Assembly: GCF_050003625.1 (NCBI RefSeq)
Contig: NC_134398.1
Location: 107,943,822-108,007,821, forward strand
DNA length: 64,000 bases
Source: Haematobia irritans
Lineage: Eukaryota > Arthropoda > Insecta > Diptera > Muscidae
Direction: 5' to 3'
Under the pieces are notes generated by a model. It was given only the letters and a program-made list of their open reading frames with translations, was not told where the DNA came from and did no database searches. This document shows positions 24,304-34,938 of the stretch, piece by piece. The translations under genes and the position numbers were made by a program. Numbering within the stretch: the first letter of the stretch is position 1; every line of letters starts with the position of its first letter.

Positions 24304-25480
24304 CCAGTAAGGAAAGTCTAAAGTCGGGCGGGGCCGACTATATTATACCCTGCACCACATTGTAGATCTAAATTTTCGATACCATATCACATCCGTCAAA
24401 TGTGTTTGGGGCTATATATAAAGGTTTGTCCCAAATACATACATTTAAATATCACTCGATCTGGAAGAATTTGATAGACTTCTACAAACTCTATAGACCC
24501 AAAATTTAAGACGGCTAATGCACTAGGGTGGAACACAATGTTAGTAAAAAAATATGGGAAACATTTAAATCTGAAGCAATTTTAAGGAAACTTTGCAGCA
24601 GTTTATTTAGGATTTATCGCTCGATATATATGTATTAGAAGTTTAGGAAAATTAGAGTCATTTTTACAAGTTTGCGACTAAGCAGTGGCGATTTTACAAG
24701 GAAATTGTTGGTATTTTGACCATTTTTGTCGAAATCAGAAAAACATATATATGGAAGATATATCTAAATCTGAACCGATTTCAATTAAATTTGGCACGCA
24801 TAACAACAATGCTAATTATACTCTCTGTGCAAAATTTCAACTAAATCGGAGTTAAAAATTGGCCTCTGTGGTCATATGAGTGTAAATCGGGCGAAAGCTA
24901 TATATGGGAGATATATCTAAATCTGAACCGATTTCAACCAAATTTGGCACGCATAGCTACAATGCTAATTCTACTCCCTTTGCAAAATTTCAACTAAATC
25001 GGAGCAAAAAATTGGCCTCTGTGGTCATATGAGTGCAAATCGGGGGAAAGTTATATATGGGAGATATATCCAAATCTGAACCGATTTCAACCAAATTTAG
25101 CACGCATAGTTTCAATGCTAATTCTACTCCCTGTGCAAAATTTCAACCAAATCGGAGTTAAAAAATTGGCCTCTTTGGGCAAATGAGTGTAAATCGGGCG
25201 AAAGCTATATATGAGAGCTATATCTAAATCTGAACCGATTTGGCTGGTATTTTGCAAGTTTTTCGAGACCCATAAAATATTCGGATGTACGGAATTTGAG
25301 GAAGATCGGTTGATATACACGCCAATTATGACCAGATCGGCGAAAAATATATATGGCAGCTATATCTAAATCTGAACCGATTTTTTCCAAAATCAATAGG
25401 GATCGTCTTTGAGCCGAAACAGGACCCTATACCAAATTTTAGGACAATCGGACTAAAACTGCGAGCTGTACTTTGCACAC
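24304..25480 (+). mobile_element. INE-1-like element E1, copy 1
   Basis: It begins CCAGTAAGGAAAGTCTAAAG and has CGACTATATTATACCCTGCA near the start. The interior is about 150-bp relaxed repeats with TATATGGGAGATATATC and AAATCTGAACCGATTTC. It stops at CTTTGCACAC and joins an E3-type tail instead of its own tail. It is inserted in the A run of array linker 1 (..AAACAAAA). Non-coding. INE-1/DINE-1 affinity is inferred from the full copy at 52505-53861. Confidence 0.75.
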
Positions 25481-25897
25481 TGAATTATATACGTATTTAA
25501 TCGGCCTTTTTTTTGTTTAATATATACCCCTTATGGACTAACTTAAAATTTAGAAGACAGTGTTAAAAAGTTTTACGATACCTTGCCATCGGCAAGTGTT
25601 ATCGCAACCCAAGTAATTCGATTGTGGATGACAGCATTTAGTAGAAGTCAAACTGTCAAACTGAATTATATACGTATTTAATCGGCCTTTTTTTTGTTTA
25701 ATATATACCCCTTATGGACTAACTTACAATTTAGAAGACAGTGTTAAAAAGTTTTACGATACCTTGCCATCGGCAAGTGTTATCGCAACCCAAGTAATTC
25801 GATTGTGGATGACAGCATTTAGTAGAAGTTCCTACGCAATCCATGGTGGAGGGTACATAAGATTCGGCCTGGCCGAACTTACGGCCGTATATACTTG
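25481..25897 (+). mobile_element. E3-type INE-1-like end with internal 181-bp duplication
   Basis: CTGAATTATATACGTATTTA recurs 181 bp apart (25481 and 25662). The end is TGGAGGGTACATAAGATTCG followed by a GC-rich hairpin, GGCCTGGCCGAACTTACGGC. It matches, in reverse, the head of the composite element at 60007-60250. Its fusion to E1 copy 1 is a chimeric junction shared by copy 4 at 38984-39400. Confidence 0.7.
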
Positions 25898-25908
25898 TTT
25901 TTTTTTTT

Positions 25909-26354
25909 TTTTCTTATAAACACAAATAGACACTTGTGAACATATATTTTTATATAAATCTAATAATAAAAGTTTCAATTGGCTCCGATTCACCAAAACC
26001 GGAGATGGACTTTTTTTGTTTTTTTTTTTCCTTATAATTGTGTCTAACAACGACTTTGACTAATAAGATATATGTGTCTCTACTTATTTGTCTTGCCTTG
26101 CCAAACGATTTTGTCACAGTACACTGTAACATAAATTTCAGAGGAGCTTACAATTTTCATTCGGGTTATCAACCCAGACAGCGCAAATTTAGCACGTTTG
26201 TCGCTTTGTCGTAAACGGCCGTAAGTGGTCTTTAGTGCGGTTCAGACCATTTGCGGCTGTATACGAAAAAGAGACAAACGATTGACCGTGCTAAACTTGC
26301 GCTGTGTGCTTTGATAAGCCGAATGAAAATTGTAAGCTCCACTGAAATTTATGA
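25909..26354. repeat. Diverged array modules and linkers
   Basis: Bases 25955-26085 are a diverged linker 2 / linker 1 pair with private changes (GGCTCCGATTC, TTGTGTCTAAC). They are followed by unrelated sequence with GTCTTGCCTTGCC and then the single foldback unit described next. Divergence here is clearly higher than between ordinary modules. Confidence 0.7.
26130..26353. repeat. Solo, diverged foldback unit
   Basis: One self-contained inverted pair. The outer arms start CATAAATTTCAG, then GGAGCTTACAATTTTCATTC. Inside come core-like GCGCAAATTTAGCACG and ACGGCCGTAAGTGGTC, a centre TTTAGTGCGGTTCAGACC, and the mirrored core. It differs from array consensus by several substitutions and deletions and carries outer arm sequence not seen in the array. 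It is duplicated at 39629-40096, where a MITE interrupts it. Confidence 0.7.
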
Positions 26355-26621
26355 TCCTTTACGATCCTACCCGCATCGGACCAAAAGCTGCTGCAAAAAG
26401 AGGAAGCTACACCTGCTGCGTTGAACGTAGGCCCAAAGAAGCTATCCCTCGAAAATTATTTGAAAAGGCAACAGCGAGCAGTAGAAGAGAAATTAACCCG
26501 TATACCACCGACACAAAAACCAAAACATAGAAGAGGCGCACGAATTGTGCGTTTGCGTCGAGAGCTGCCTTCCTTGAAGGAAATAGTTAATGCTGATCCA
26601 CCACCGTCTTGGTATATATAA
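26355..26621 (+). pseudogene. Unidentified coding-like fragment, cut by the DD41D element (copy 1)
   Basis: An open frame of 88 codons runs from just after an in-frame TGA to a TAA. That TAA is made from the TA target and the first base of the mariner, so the frame is truncated by the insertion. There is no ATG. The translation is basic with a charged helix-like stretch (KKLSLENYLKRQQRAVEEKL), then Pro-rich, then RRGARIVRLRRELPSLKEIV and DPPPSW. Composition is unlike the surrounding AT-rich repeats. It might derive from a retroelement ORF1/Gag or a host gene; I do not recognise it. Confidence 0.35.
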
Positions 26622-27553
26622 AGGGTGATTCTTTTGAGGTTAGGATTTTCATGCATTAGTATTTGACAGATCACGTGGGATTTCAGACATGGGTCAAAGA
26701 GAAAGATGCTCAGTATGCTTTGACATTTCATCATGAATAGACTTACTAACGAGCCACAACGTCGAATTTTCAGTGAATGGGCCCTAGAAAAGTTGGCAGA
26801 AAATCCGCTTTTTTATCGACAAATTTTGTTCAGCGATGAGGCTCATTTCTGGTTGAATGGCTACGTAAATAAGCAAAATTGCCGCATTTGGAGTGAAGAG
26901 CAACCAGAAGCCGTTCAAGAACTGCCCATGCATCCCGAAAAATGCACTGTTTGGTGTGGTTTGTACGCTGGTGGAATCATTGGACCGTATTTTTTCAAAG
27001 ATGCTGTTGGACGCAACGTTACGGTGAATGGCGATCGCTGTCGTTCGATGCTAACAAACTTTTTGTTGCCAAAAATGGAAGAACTGAACTTGGTTGACAT
27101 GTGGTTTCAACAAGATGGCGCTACATGCCACACAGCTCGCGATTCTATGGCCATTTTGAGGGAAAACTTCGGAGAACAATTCATCTCAAGAAATGGACCG
27201 GTAAGTTGGCCACCAAGATCATGCGATTTGACGCCTTTAGACTATTTTTTGTGGGGCTACGTCAAGTCTAAAGTCTACAGAAATAAGCCAGCAACTATTC
27301 CAGCTTTGGAAGACAACATTTCCGAAGAAATTCGGGCTATTCCGGCCGAAATGCTCGAAAAAGTTGCCCAAAATTGGACTTTCCGAATGGACCACCTAAG
27401 ACGCAGCCGCGGTCAACATTTAAATGAAATTATCTTCAAAAAGTAAATGTCATGGACTAATCTAACGTTTCAAATAAAGAACCGATGAGATTTTGCTAAT
27501 TTTATGCGTTTTTTTTTTTTTTAAAGTTATCAAGCTCTTAACAAATCACCCTT
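26621..27553 (+). mobile_element. DD41D (rosa-like) mariner, internally deleted, copy 1
   Basis: 933 bp flanked by TA (26619-26620, 27554-27555). The ends share AAGGGTGATT and are imperfect beyond it (AAGGGTGATTCTTTTGAGG against AAGGGTGATTTGTTAAGAG read inward). It contains one transposase frame and an AATAAA about 27 bp after the stop. The right flank is array linker sequence (TATCTTATTAGTCAAAG); the left flank is the unidentified coding fragment. Confidence 0.9.
26733..27446 (+). CDS. DD41D mariner transposase lacking the DNA-binding domain (copy 1)
   Basis: 237 residues. The catalytic core is intact: Asp35 in FSDEAHFWLNG, Asp128 in FQQDGATCHTA and Asp170 in CDLTPLDYFLWG. The last two are separated by 41 residues, the DD41D pattern described for rosa-type elements. 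Full-length relatives are about 340 residues with two N-terminal helix-turn-helix motifs. Here the first seven residues (MNRLTNE) join directly to PQRRIFSEWAL, so about 100 residues of the binding region are gone without breaking the frame. The product could not bind its ends specifically and is presumably inactive or a competitor; that is inference. Unlike the other copies it has Cys103 instead of Tyr. The ATG is chosen because it matches the usual family start. Confidence 0.85.
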   Translation: MNRLTNEPQRRIFSEWALEKLAENPLFYRQILFSDEAHFWLNGYVNKQNCRIWSEEQPEAVQELPMHPEKCTVWCGLYAGGIIGPYFFKDAVGRNVTVNGDRCRSMLTNFLLPKMEELNLVDMWFQQDGATCHTARDSMAILRENFGEQFISRNGPVSWPPRSCDLTPLDYFLWGYVKSKVYRNKPATIPALEDNISEEIRAIPAEMLEKVAQNWTFRMDHLRRSRGQHLNEIIFKK

Positions 27554-29422
27554 TATATCTTATTAGTCAAAGTCGTTGTTAGGCGCAATTATAAAGAAAA
27601 ATAAAACAAAAAAAGTCCATCTTGCGGCCGTATACAACAAAGCGACAAACGATTCATTGTCCGTGCTAAACTTGCGCTGTGTGGGTTGATAACCCGAATG
27701 AAAATTGTAATTTTCATTCGGGTTATCAACCCACATTTTTCATTCGGGTTATCAACCCACACAGCGCAAGTTTAGCACGGACAACGAATCGTTTGTCGCT
27801 TTGTTGTATACGGCCGCAAGATGGACTGTTTTTGTTTTATTTTTCTTTATAATTGCGCATAACAAAGACTTTGACTAATAAGATATATGTGTCTCTTTAG
27901 GGCGGTTCAGACATCTTGCGGCCGTATACAACAAAACGACAAACGATTCATTGTCCATGCTAAACTTGCGCTGTGTGGGTTGATAACCCGAATGAAAATT
28001 ACAATTCACAATTTTCATGCGGGTTATCAACCCACACAGCGCAAGTTTAGCATGTACAATGAATCGTTTGTCGTTTTGTTGTATATGGCCGCAAGATGTC
28101 TGAACCGCCCTAAAGAGACACATATATCTTATTAGTGAAAGTCGTTGTTAGGCGCAATTATAAAAAAAAAAAACAAAAAAAGTCCATCTCCGGTTTTGGT
28201 GAATCAGAGCCAATTGAAAATTTTATTATTAGATTTTTTTATTTTTATTAGAATTTGACAACCCGATTGAAAATTACAATTTTCATTCGGGTTCTCAACC
28301 CACACAGCGCAAGTTTAGCACGGACAATGAATCGTTTGTCGCTTTGTCGTATACGGCCGCAAGTGGTCTGAACCGCGCTAAAGAGACATATATATCTTAT
28401 AAGTCAAAGTCGTTGTTAGCCGCAAGTAAGCGACAAATGATTCGTTGTCCGTGCTAAACTTGCCCTGTGTGGGTTGATAACCCGAATGAAAATTGTAATT
28501 TTCATTCAGATTATCAACCCACATTTTTCATTCGGGTTATCAACCCACACAGCGCAAGTTTAGCATGGACAATGAATCGTTTGTCGCTTTGTTGTATACG
28601 GCCGCAAGATGGACTTTTTTTGTTTTATTTTTCTTTATAATTGCGCCTAACAACGACTTTGACTAATAAGATATATGTGTCTCTTCAGGGCGGTTCAGAC
28701 ATCTTGCGGCCGTATACAACAAAACGACAAACGATTCATTGTCCATGCTAAACGTGCGCTGTATGGGTTGATAACCCGAATGAAAATTGTAATTTTCAAT
28801 CGGGTTATCAACCCACAATTTTCATGCGGGTTATCAACCCACACAGCGCAAGTTTAGCATGGACAATGAATCGTTTGTCGTTTTGTTGTATACGGCCGCA
28901 AGATGTCTGAACCGCCCTAAAGAGACACATATATCTTATTTTCATTCGGGTTATCAACCCACACAGCGCAAGTTTAGCACGGACAACGAATCGTTTGTCG
29001 CTTTGTTGTATACGGCCGCAAGATGGACTTCTTTTTTATTTTTCTTTATAATTGCGCCTAACAACGACTTTGACTGAATAAAATTCTAATAAAAATAAAA
29101 AAAATCTCATAATAAAATTTTCAAAATTACAATTTTCATTCGGGTTATCAACCCACACAGCGCAAGTTTAGCACGGACAATGAATCGTTTGTCGCTTTGT
29201 CGTATACGGCCGCAATGAAAATTGTAATTTTCATTCGGGTTATCAACCCACAATTTTCATGCGGGTTATCAACCCACACAGCGCAAGTTTAGCATGGACA
29301 ATGAATCGTTTGTCGTTTTGTTGTATACGGCCGCAAGATGTCTGAACCGCCCTAAAGAGACACATATATCTTATTAGTCAAAGTCGTTGTTAGGCGCAAT
29401 TATAAAGAAAAATAACACAAAA
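27554..29422. repeat. Foldback array segment between mariner copy 1 and E1 copy 2
   Basis: Alternating modules with linker 2 at about 28165-28260 and a short linker-2 form at 29078-29125. Relative to the duplicate at 41298-43215 it lacks 50 bp near 28425 (CGCAAGTAAGCGACAAATGA marks the deletion scar). Confidence 0.9.
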
Positions 29423-30600
29423 CCAGTAAGGAAAGTCTAAAGTCGGGCGGGGCCGACTATATTATACCCTGCACCACATTGTAGATCTAAATTTTCGATA
29501 CCATATCACATCCGTCAAATGTGTTTGGGGCTATGTATAAAGGTTTGTCCCAAATACATACATTTAAATATCACTCGATCTGGAAGAATTTGATAGACTT
29601 CTACAAACTCTATAGACCCAAAATTTAAGACGGCTAATGCACTAGGGTGGAACACAATGTTAGTAAAAAAATATGGGAAACATTTAAATCTGAAGCAATT
29701 TTAAGGAAACTTTGCAGCAGTTTATTTAGGATTTATCGCTCGATATATATGTATTAGAAGTTTAGGAAAATTAGAGTCATTTTTACAAGTTTGCGACTAA
29801 GCAGTGGCGATTTTACAAGGAAATTGTTGGTATTTTGACCATTTTTGTCGAAATCAGAAAAACATATATATGGAAGATATATCTAAATCTGAACCGATTT
29901 CAACTAAATTTGGCACGCATAACAACAATGCTAATTATACTCTCTGTGCAAAATTTCAACTAAATCGGAGTTAAAAATTGGCCTCTGTGGTCATATGAGT
30001 GTAAATCGGGCGAAAGCTATATATGGGAGATATATCTAAATCTGAACCGATTTCAACCAAATTTGGCACGCATAGCTACAATGCTAATTCTACTCCCTTT
30101 GCAAAATTTCAACTAAATCGGAGCAAAAAATTGGCCTCTGTGGTCATATGAGTGCAAATCGGGGGAAAGTTATATATGGGAGATATATCCAAATCTGAAC
30201 CGATTTCAACCAAATTTAGCACGCATAGTTTCAATGCTAATTCTACTCCCTGTGCAAAATTTCAACCAAATCGGAGTTAAAAAATTGGCCTCTTTGGGCA
30301 AATGAGTGTAAATCGGGCGAAAGCTATATATGAGAGCTATATCTAAATCTGAACCGATTTGGCTGGTATTTTGCAAGTTTTTCGAGACCCATAAAATATT
30401 CGGATGTACGGAATTTGAGGAAGATCGGTTGATATACACGCCAATTATGACCAGATCGGCGAAAAATATATATGGCAGCTATATCTAAATCTGAACCGAT
30501 TTTTTCCAAAATCAATAGGGATCGTCTTTGAGCCGAAACAGGACCCTATACCAAATTTTAGGACAATCGGACTAAAACTGCGAGCTGTACTTTGCACACA
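29423..30600 (+). mobile_element. INE-1-like element E1, copy 2
   Basis: Near-identical to copy 1 up to CTTTGCACAC, where it passes straight into the array at ATTGTCCGTGC. About 43 bp of the expected linker-module sequence is missing, along with the E1 tail. The same junction occurs in copies 3, 5, 6 and 7, so these copies descend from one deleted ancestor. Confidence 0.8.
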
Positions 30601-33600
30601 TTGTCCGTGCTAAACTTGCGCTGTGTGGGTTGATAACCCGAATGAAAATTGTAATTTTCATTCGGGTTATCAACCCACATTTTTCATTCGGGTTATCAAC
30701 CCACACAGCGCAAGTTTAGCACGGACAACGAATCGTTTGTCGCTTTGTTATATACGGCCGCAAGATGGACTGTTTTTGTTTTATTTTTCTTTATAATTGC
30801 GCCTAACAAAGACTTTGACTAATAAGATATATGTGTCTCTTTAGGGCGGTTCAGACATCTTGCGGCCGTATACAACAAAACGACAAACGATTCATTGTCC
30901 ATGCTAAACTTGCGCTGTGTGGGTTGATAACCCGAATGAAAATTACAATTCACAATTTTCATGCGGGTTATCAACCCACACAGCGCAAGTTTAGCACGGA
31001 CAATGAATCGTTTGTCGCTTTGTCGTATACGGCCGCAAGTGGTCTGAACCACGCTAAAGAGACATATATATCTTATAAGTCAAAGTCGTTGTTAGGCGCA
31101 ATTATAAAGAAAAATAAAACAAAAAAAAGTCCATCTTGCGGCCGTATACAACAAAAACAGTCCATCTTGCGGCCGTATACAACAAAGCGACAAACGATTC
31201 ATTGTCCATGCTAAACTTGCGCTGTGTGGGTTGATAACCCGAATGAAAAATGTGGGTTGACAACCCGATTGAAAATTACAATTTTCATTCGGGTTCTCAA
31301 CACACACAGCGCAAGTTTAGCACGGACAATGAATCGTTTGTCGCTTTGTCGTATACGGCCGCAAGTGGTCTGAACCGCGCTAAAGAGACAAATATATCAA
31401 AGTCAAAGTCGTTGTTAGGCGCAATTATAAAGAAATATAAAACAAAAAAAGTCCATTTTGCGGCCGTATACAACAAAGCGACAAACGATTCGTTGTCCGT
31501 GCTAAACTTGCGCTGTGTGGGTTGATAACCCGAATGAAAAATGTGGGTTGATAACCCGAATGAAAATAAGATATATGTGTCTCTTTAGGGCGGTTCAGAC
31601 ATCTTGCGGCCGTATACAACAAAACGACAAACGATTCATTGTCCATGCTAAACTTGCGCTGTGTGGGTTGATAACCCGCATGAAAATTGTGGGTTGATAA
31701 CCCGAATGAAAATTACAATTTTCATTCGGGTTATCAACCCATACAGCGCAAGTTTAGCATGGACAATGAATCGTTTGTCGTTTTGTTGTATACGGCCGCC
31801 AGATGTCTGAACCGCCCTAAAGAGACACATATATCTTATCAGTCAAAGTCGTTGTTAGGCGCAATTATAAAGAAAAATAAAACAAAAAAGTCCATCTTGC
31901 GGCCGTATACAACAAAGCGACAAACGATTCATTGTCCATGCTAAACTTGCGCTGTGTGGGTTGATAACCCGAATGAAAATTACAATTGTCATTCGGGTTC
32001 TCAACCCACACAGCGCAAGTTTAGCACGGACAATGAATCGTTTGTCGCTTTGTCGTATACGGCCGCAAGTGGTCTGAACCGCGCTAAAGAGACATATAAA
32101 TCTTATAAGTCAAAGTCGTTGTTAGGCGCAATTATAAAGAAACATAAAACAAAAAAATCCATCTTGCGGCCGTATACAACAAAGCGACAAACGATTCGTT
32201 GTCCGTGCTAAACTTGCGCTGTGTGGCATATATAAAGAGACATATATATCTTATAAGTCAAAGTCGTTGTTAGGCGCAATTATAAAGAAAAATAAAACAA
32301 AAAAAGTCCATCTTGCGGCCGTATACAACAAAGCGACAAACGATTCGTTGTCCGTGCTAAACTTGCCCTGTGTGGGTTGATAACCCGAATGAAAATTGTA
32401 ATTTTCATTCAGATTATCAACCCACATTTTTCATTCGGGTTATCAACCCACACAGCGCAAGTTTAGCATGGACAATGAATCGTTTGTCGCTTTGTTGTAT
32501 ACGGCCGCAAGATGGACTTTTTTTGTTTTATTTTTCTTTATAATTGCGCCTAACAACGACTTTGACTAATAAGATATATGTGTCTCTTCAGGGCGGTTCA
32601 GACATCTTGCGGCCGTATACAACAAAACGACAAACGATTCATTGTCCATGCTAAACGTGCGCTGTATGGGTTGATAACCCGAATGAAAATTGTAATTTTC
32701 ATTCGGGTTATCAACCCACACAGCGCAAGTTTAGCATGGACAATGAATCGTTTGTCGTTTTGTTGTATACGGCCGCAAGATATCTGAACCGCCCTAAAGA
32801 GACACATATATCTTATTTTCATTCGGGTTATCAACCCACATTTTTCATTCGGGTTATCAACCCACACAGCGCAAGTTTAGCACGGACAACGAATCGTTTG
32901 TCGCTTTGTTGTATACGGCCGCAAGATGGACTTCTTTTTTTATTTTTCTTTATAATTGCGCCTAACAACGACTTTGACTGAATAAAATTCTAATAAAAAT
33001 AAAAAAAATCTAATAATAAAATTATCAAAATTACAATTTTCATTCGGGTTATCAACCCACACAGCGCAAGTTTAGCACGGACAATGAATCGTTTGTCGCT
33101 TTGTCGTATACGGCCGCAATGAAAATTGTAATTTTCATTCGGGTTATCAACCCACAATTTTCATGCGGGTTATCAACCCACACAGCGCAAGTTTAGCATG
33201 GACAATGAATCGTTTGTCGTTTTGTTGTATACGGCCGCAAGATGTCTGAACCGCCCTAAAGAGACACATATATCTTATTTTCATTCGGGTTATCAACCCA
33301 CACAGCGCAAGTTTAGCACTGACAACGAATCGTTTGTCGCTTTGTTGTATACGGCCGCAAGATGGACTTCTTTTTTATTTTTCTTTATAATTGCGCCTAA
33401 CAACGACTTTGACTGAATAAAATTCTAATAAAAATAAAAAAAATCTAATAATAAAATTTTCAAAATTACAATTTTCATTCGGGTTATCAACCCACACAGC
33501 GCAAGTTTAGCACGGACAATGAATCGTTTGTCGCTTTGTCGTATACGGCCGCAATGAAAATTGTAATTTTCATTCGGGTTATCAACCCACAATTTTCATG

Positions 33601-33761
33601 CGGGTTATCAACCCACACAGCGCAAGTTTAGCATGGACAATGAATCGTTTGTCGTTTTGTTGTATACGGCCGCAAGATGTCTGAACCGCCCTAAAGAGAC
33701 ACATATATCTTATTAGTCAAAGTCGTTGTTAGGCGCAATTATAAAGAAAAATAAAACAAAA
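30600..33761. repeat. Foldback array segment, unit 1 of the ~4.3-kb repeat
   Basis: Modules in alternating orientation. Landmarks are a doubled gamma end (ACAACAAAAACAGTCC at about 31150), a truncated junction TGTGGCATATATAAAGAGAC at 32222, and short linker-2 forms near 32985 and 33420. It recurs in shortened form at 34938-37806. Confidence 0.9.
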
Positions 33762-34938
33762 CCAGTAAGGAAAGTCTAAAGTCGGGCGGGGCCGACTATA
33801 TTATACCCTGCACCACATTGTAGATCTAAATTTTCGATACCATATCACATCCGTCAAATGTGTTTGGGGCTATATATAAAGGTTTGTCCCAAATACATAC
33901 ATTTAAATATCACTCGATCTGGAAGAATTTGATAGACTTCTACAAACTCTATAGACCCAAAATTTAAGACGGCTAATGCACTAGGGTGGAACACAATGTT
34001 AGTAAAAAAATATGGGAAACATTTAAATCTGAAGCAATTTTAAGGAAACTTTGCAGCAGTTTATTTAGGATTTATCGCTCGATATATATGTATTAGAAGT
34101 TTAGGAAAATTAGAGTCATTTTTACAAGTTTGCGACTAAGCAGTGACGATTTTACAAGGAAATTGTTGGTATTTTGACCATTTTTGTCGAAATCAGAAAA
34201 ACATATATATGGAAGATATATCTAAATCTGAACCGATTTCAATTAAATTTGGCACGCATAACAACAATGCTAATTATACTCTCTGTGCAAAATTTCAACT
34301 AAATCGGAGTTAAAAATTGGCCTCTGTGGTCATATGAGTGGAAATCGGGCGAAAGCTATATATGGGAGATATATCTAAATCTGAACCGATTTCAACCAAA
34401 TTTGGCACGCATAGCTACAATGCTAATTCTACTCCCTTTGCAAAATTTCAACTAAATCGGAGCAAAAAATTGGCCTCTGTGGTCATATGAGTGCAAATCG
34501 GGGGAAAGTTATATATGGGAGATATATCCAAATCTGAACCGATTTCAACCAAATTTAGCACGCATAGTTTCAATGCTAATTCTACTCCCTGTGCAAAATT
34601 TCAACCAAATCGGAGTTAAAAAATTGGCCTCTTTGGGCAAATGAGTGTAAATCGGGCGAAAGCTATATATGAGAGCTATATCTAAATCTGAACCGATTTG
34701 GCTGGTATTTTGCAAGTTTTTCGAGACCCATAAAATATTCGGATGTACGGAATTTGAGGAAGATCGGTTGATATACACGCCAATTATGACCAGATCGGCG
34801 AAAAATATATATGGCAGCTATATCTAAATCTGAACCGATTTTTTCCAAAATCAATAGGGATCGTCTTTGAGCCGAAACAGGACCCTATACCAAATTTTAG
34901 GACAATCGGACTAAAACTGCGAGCTGTACTTTGCACAC
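33762..34938 (+). mobile_element. INE-1-like element E1, copy 3
   Basis: Same boundaries as copy 2. It carries private changes (CAGTGACGATTTT, GAGTGGAAATCGG) that also appear in copy 7, pointing to direct common ancestry of those two. Confidence 0.8.

Noticed and set aside
25087..25396. 77- and 63-codon minus-strand frames repeated in every E1 copy
   Set aside because: Present because E1 was copied; overlapping frames, no conserved motif, and the sequence is non-coding repeat units.
24304..25480. E1 as a Tc1-like MITE based on its inverted TATACCC ends
   Set aside because: No TA duplication at its edges. The internal tandem units, GACG run and terminal stem-loop fit INE-1/DINE-1 better.
26456..26734. 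92-codon minus-strand frame opposite the mariner start
   Set aside because: Antisense shadow spanning the junction of two unrelated sequences.
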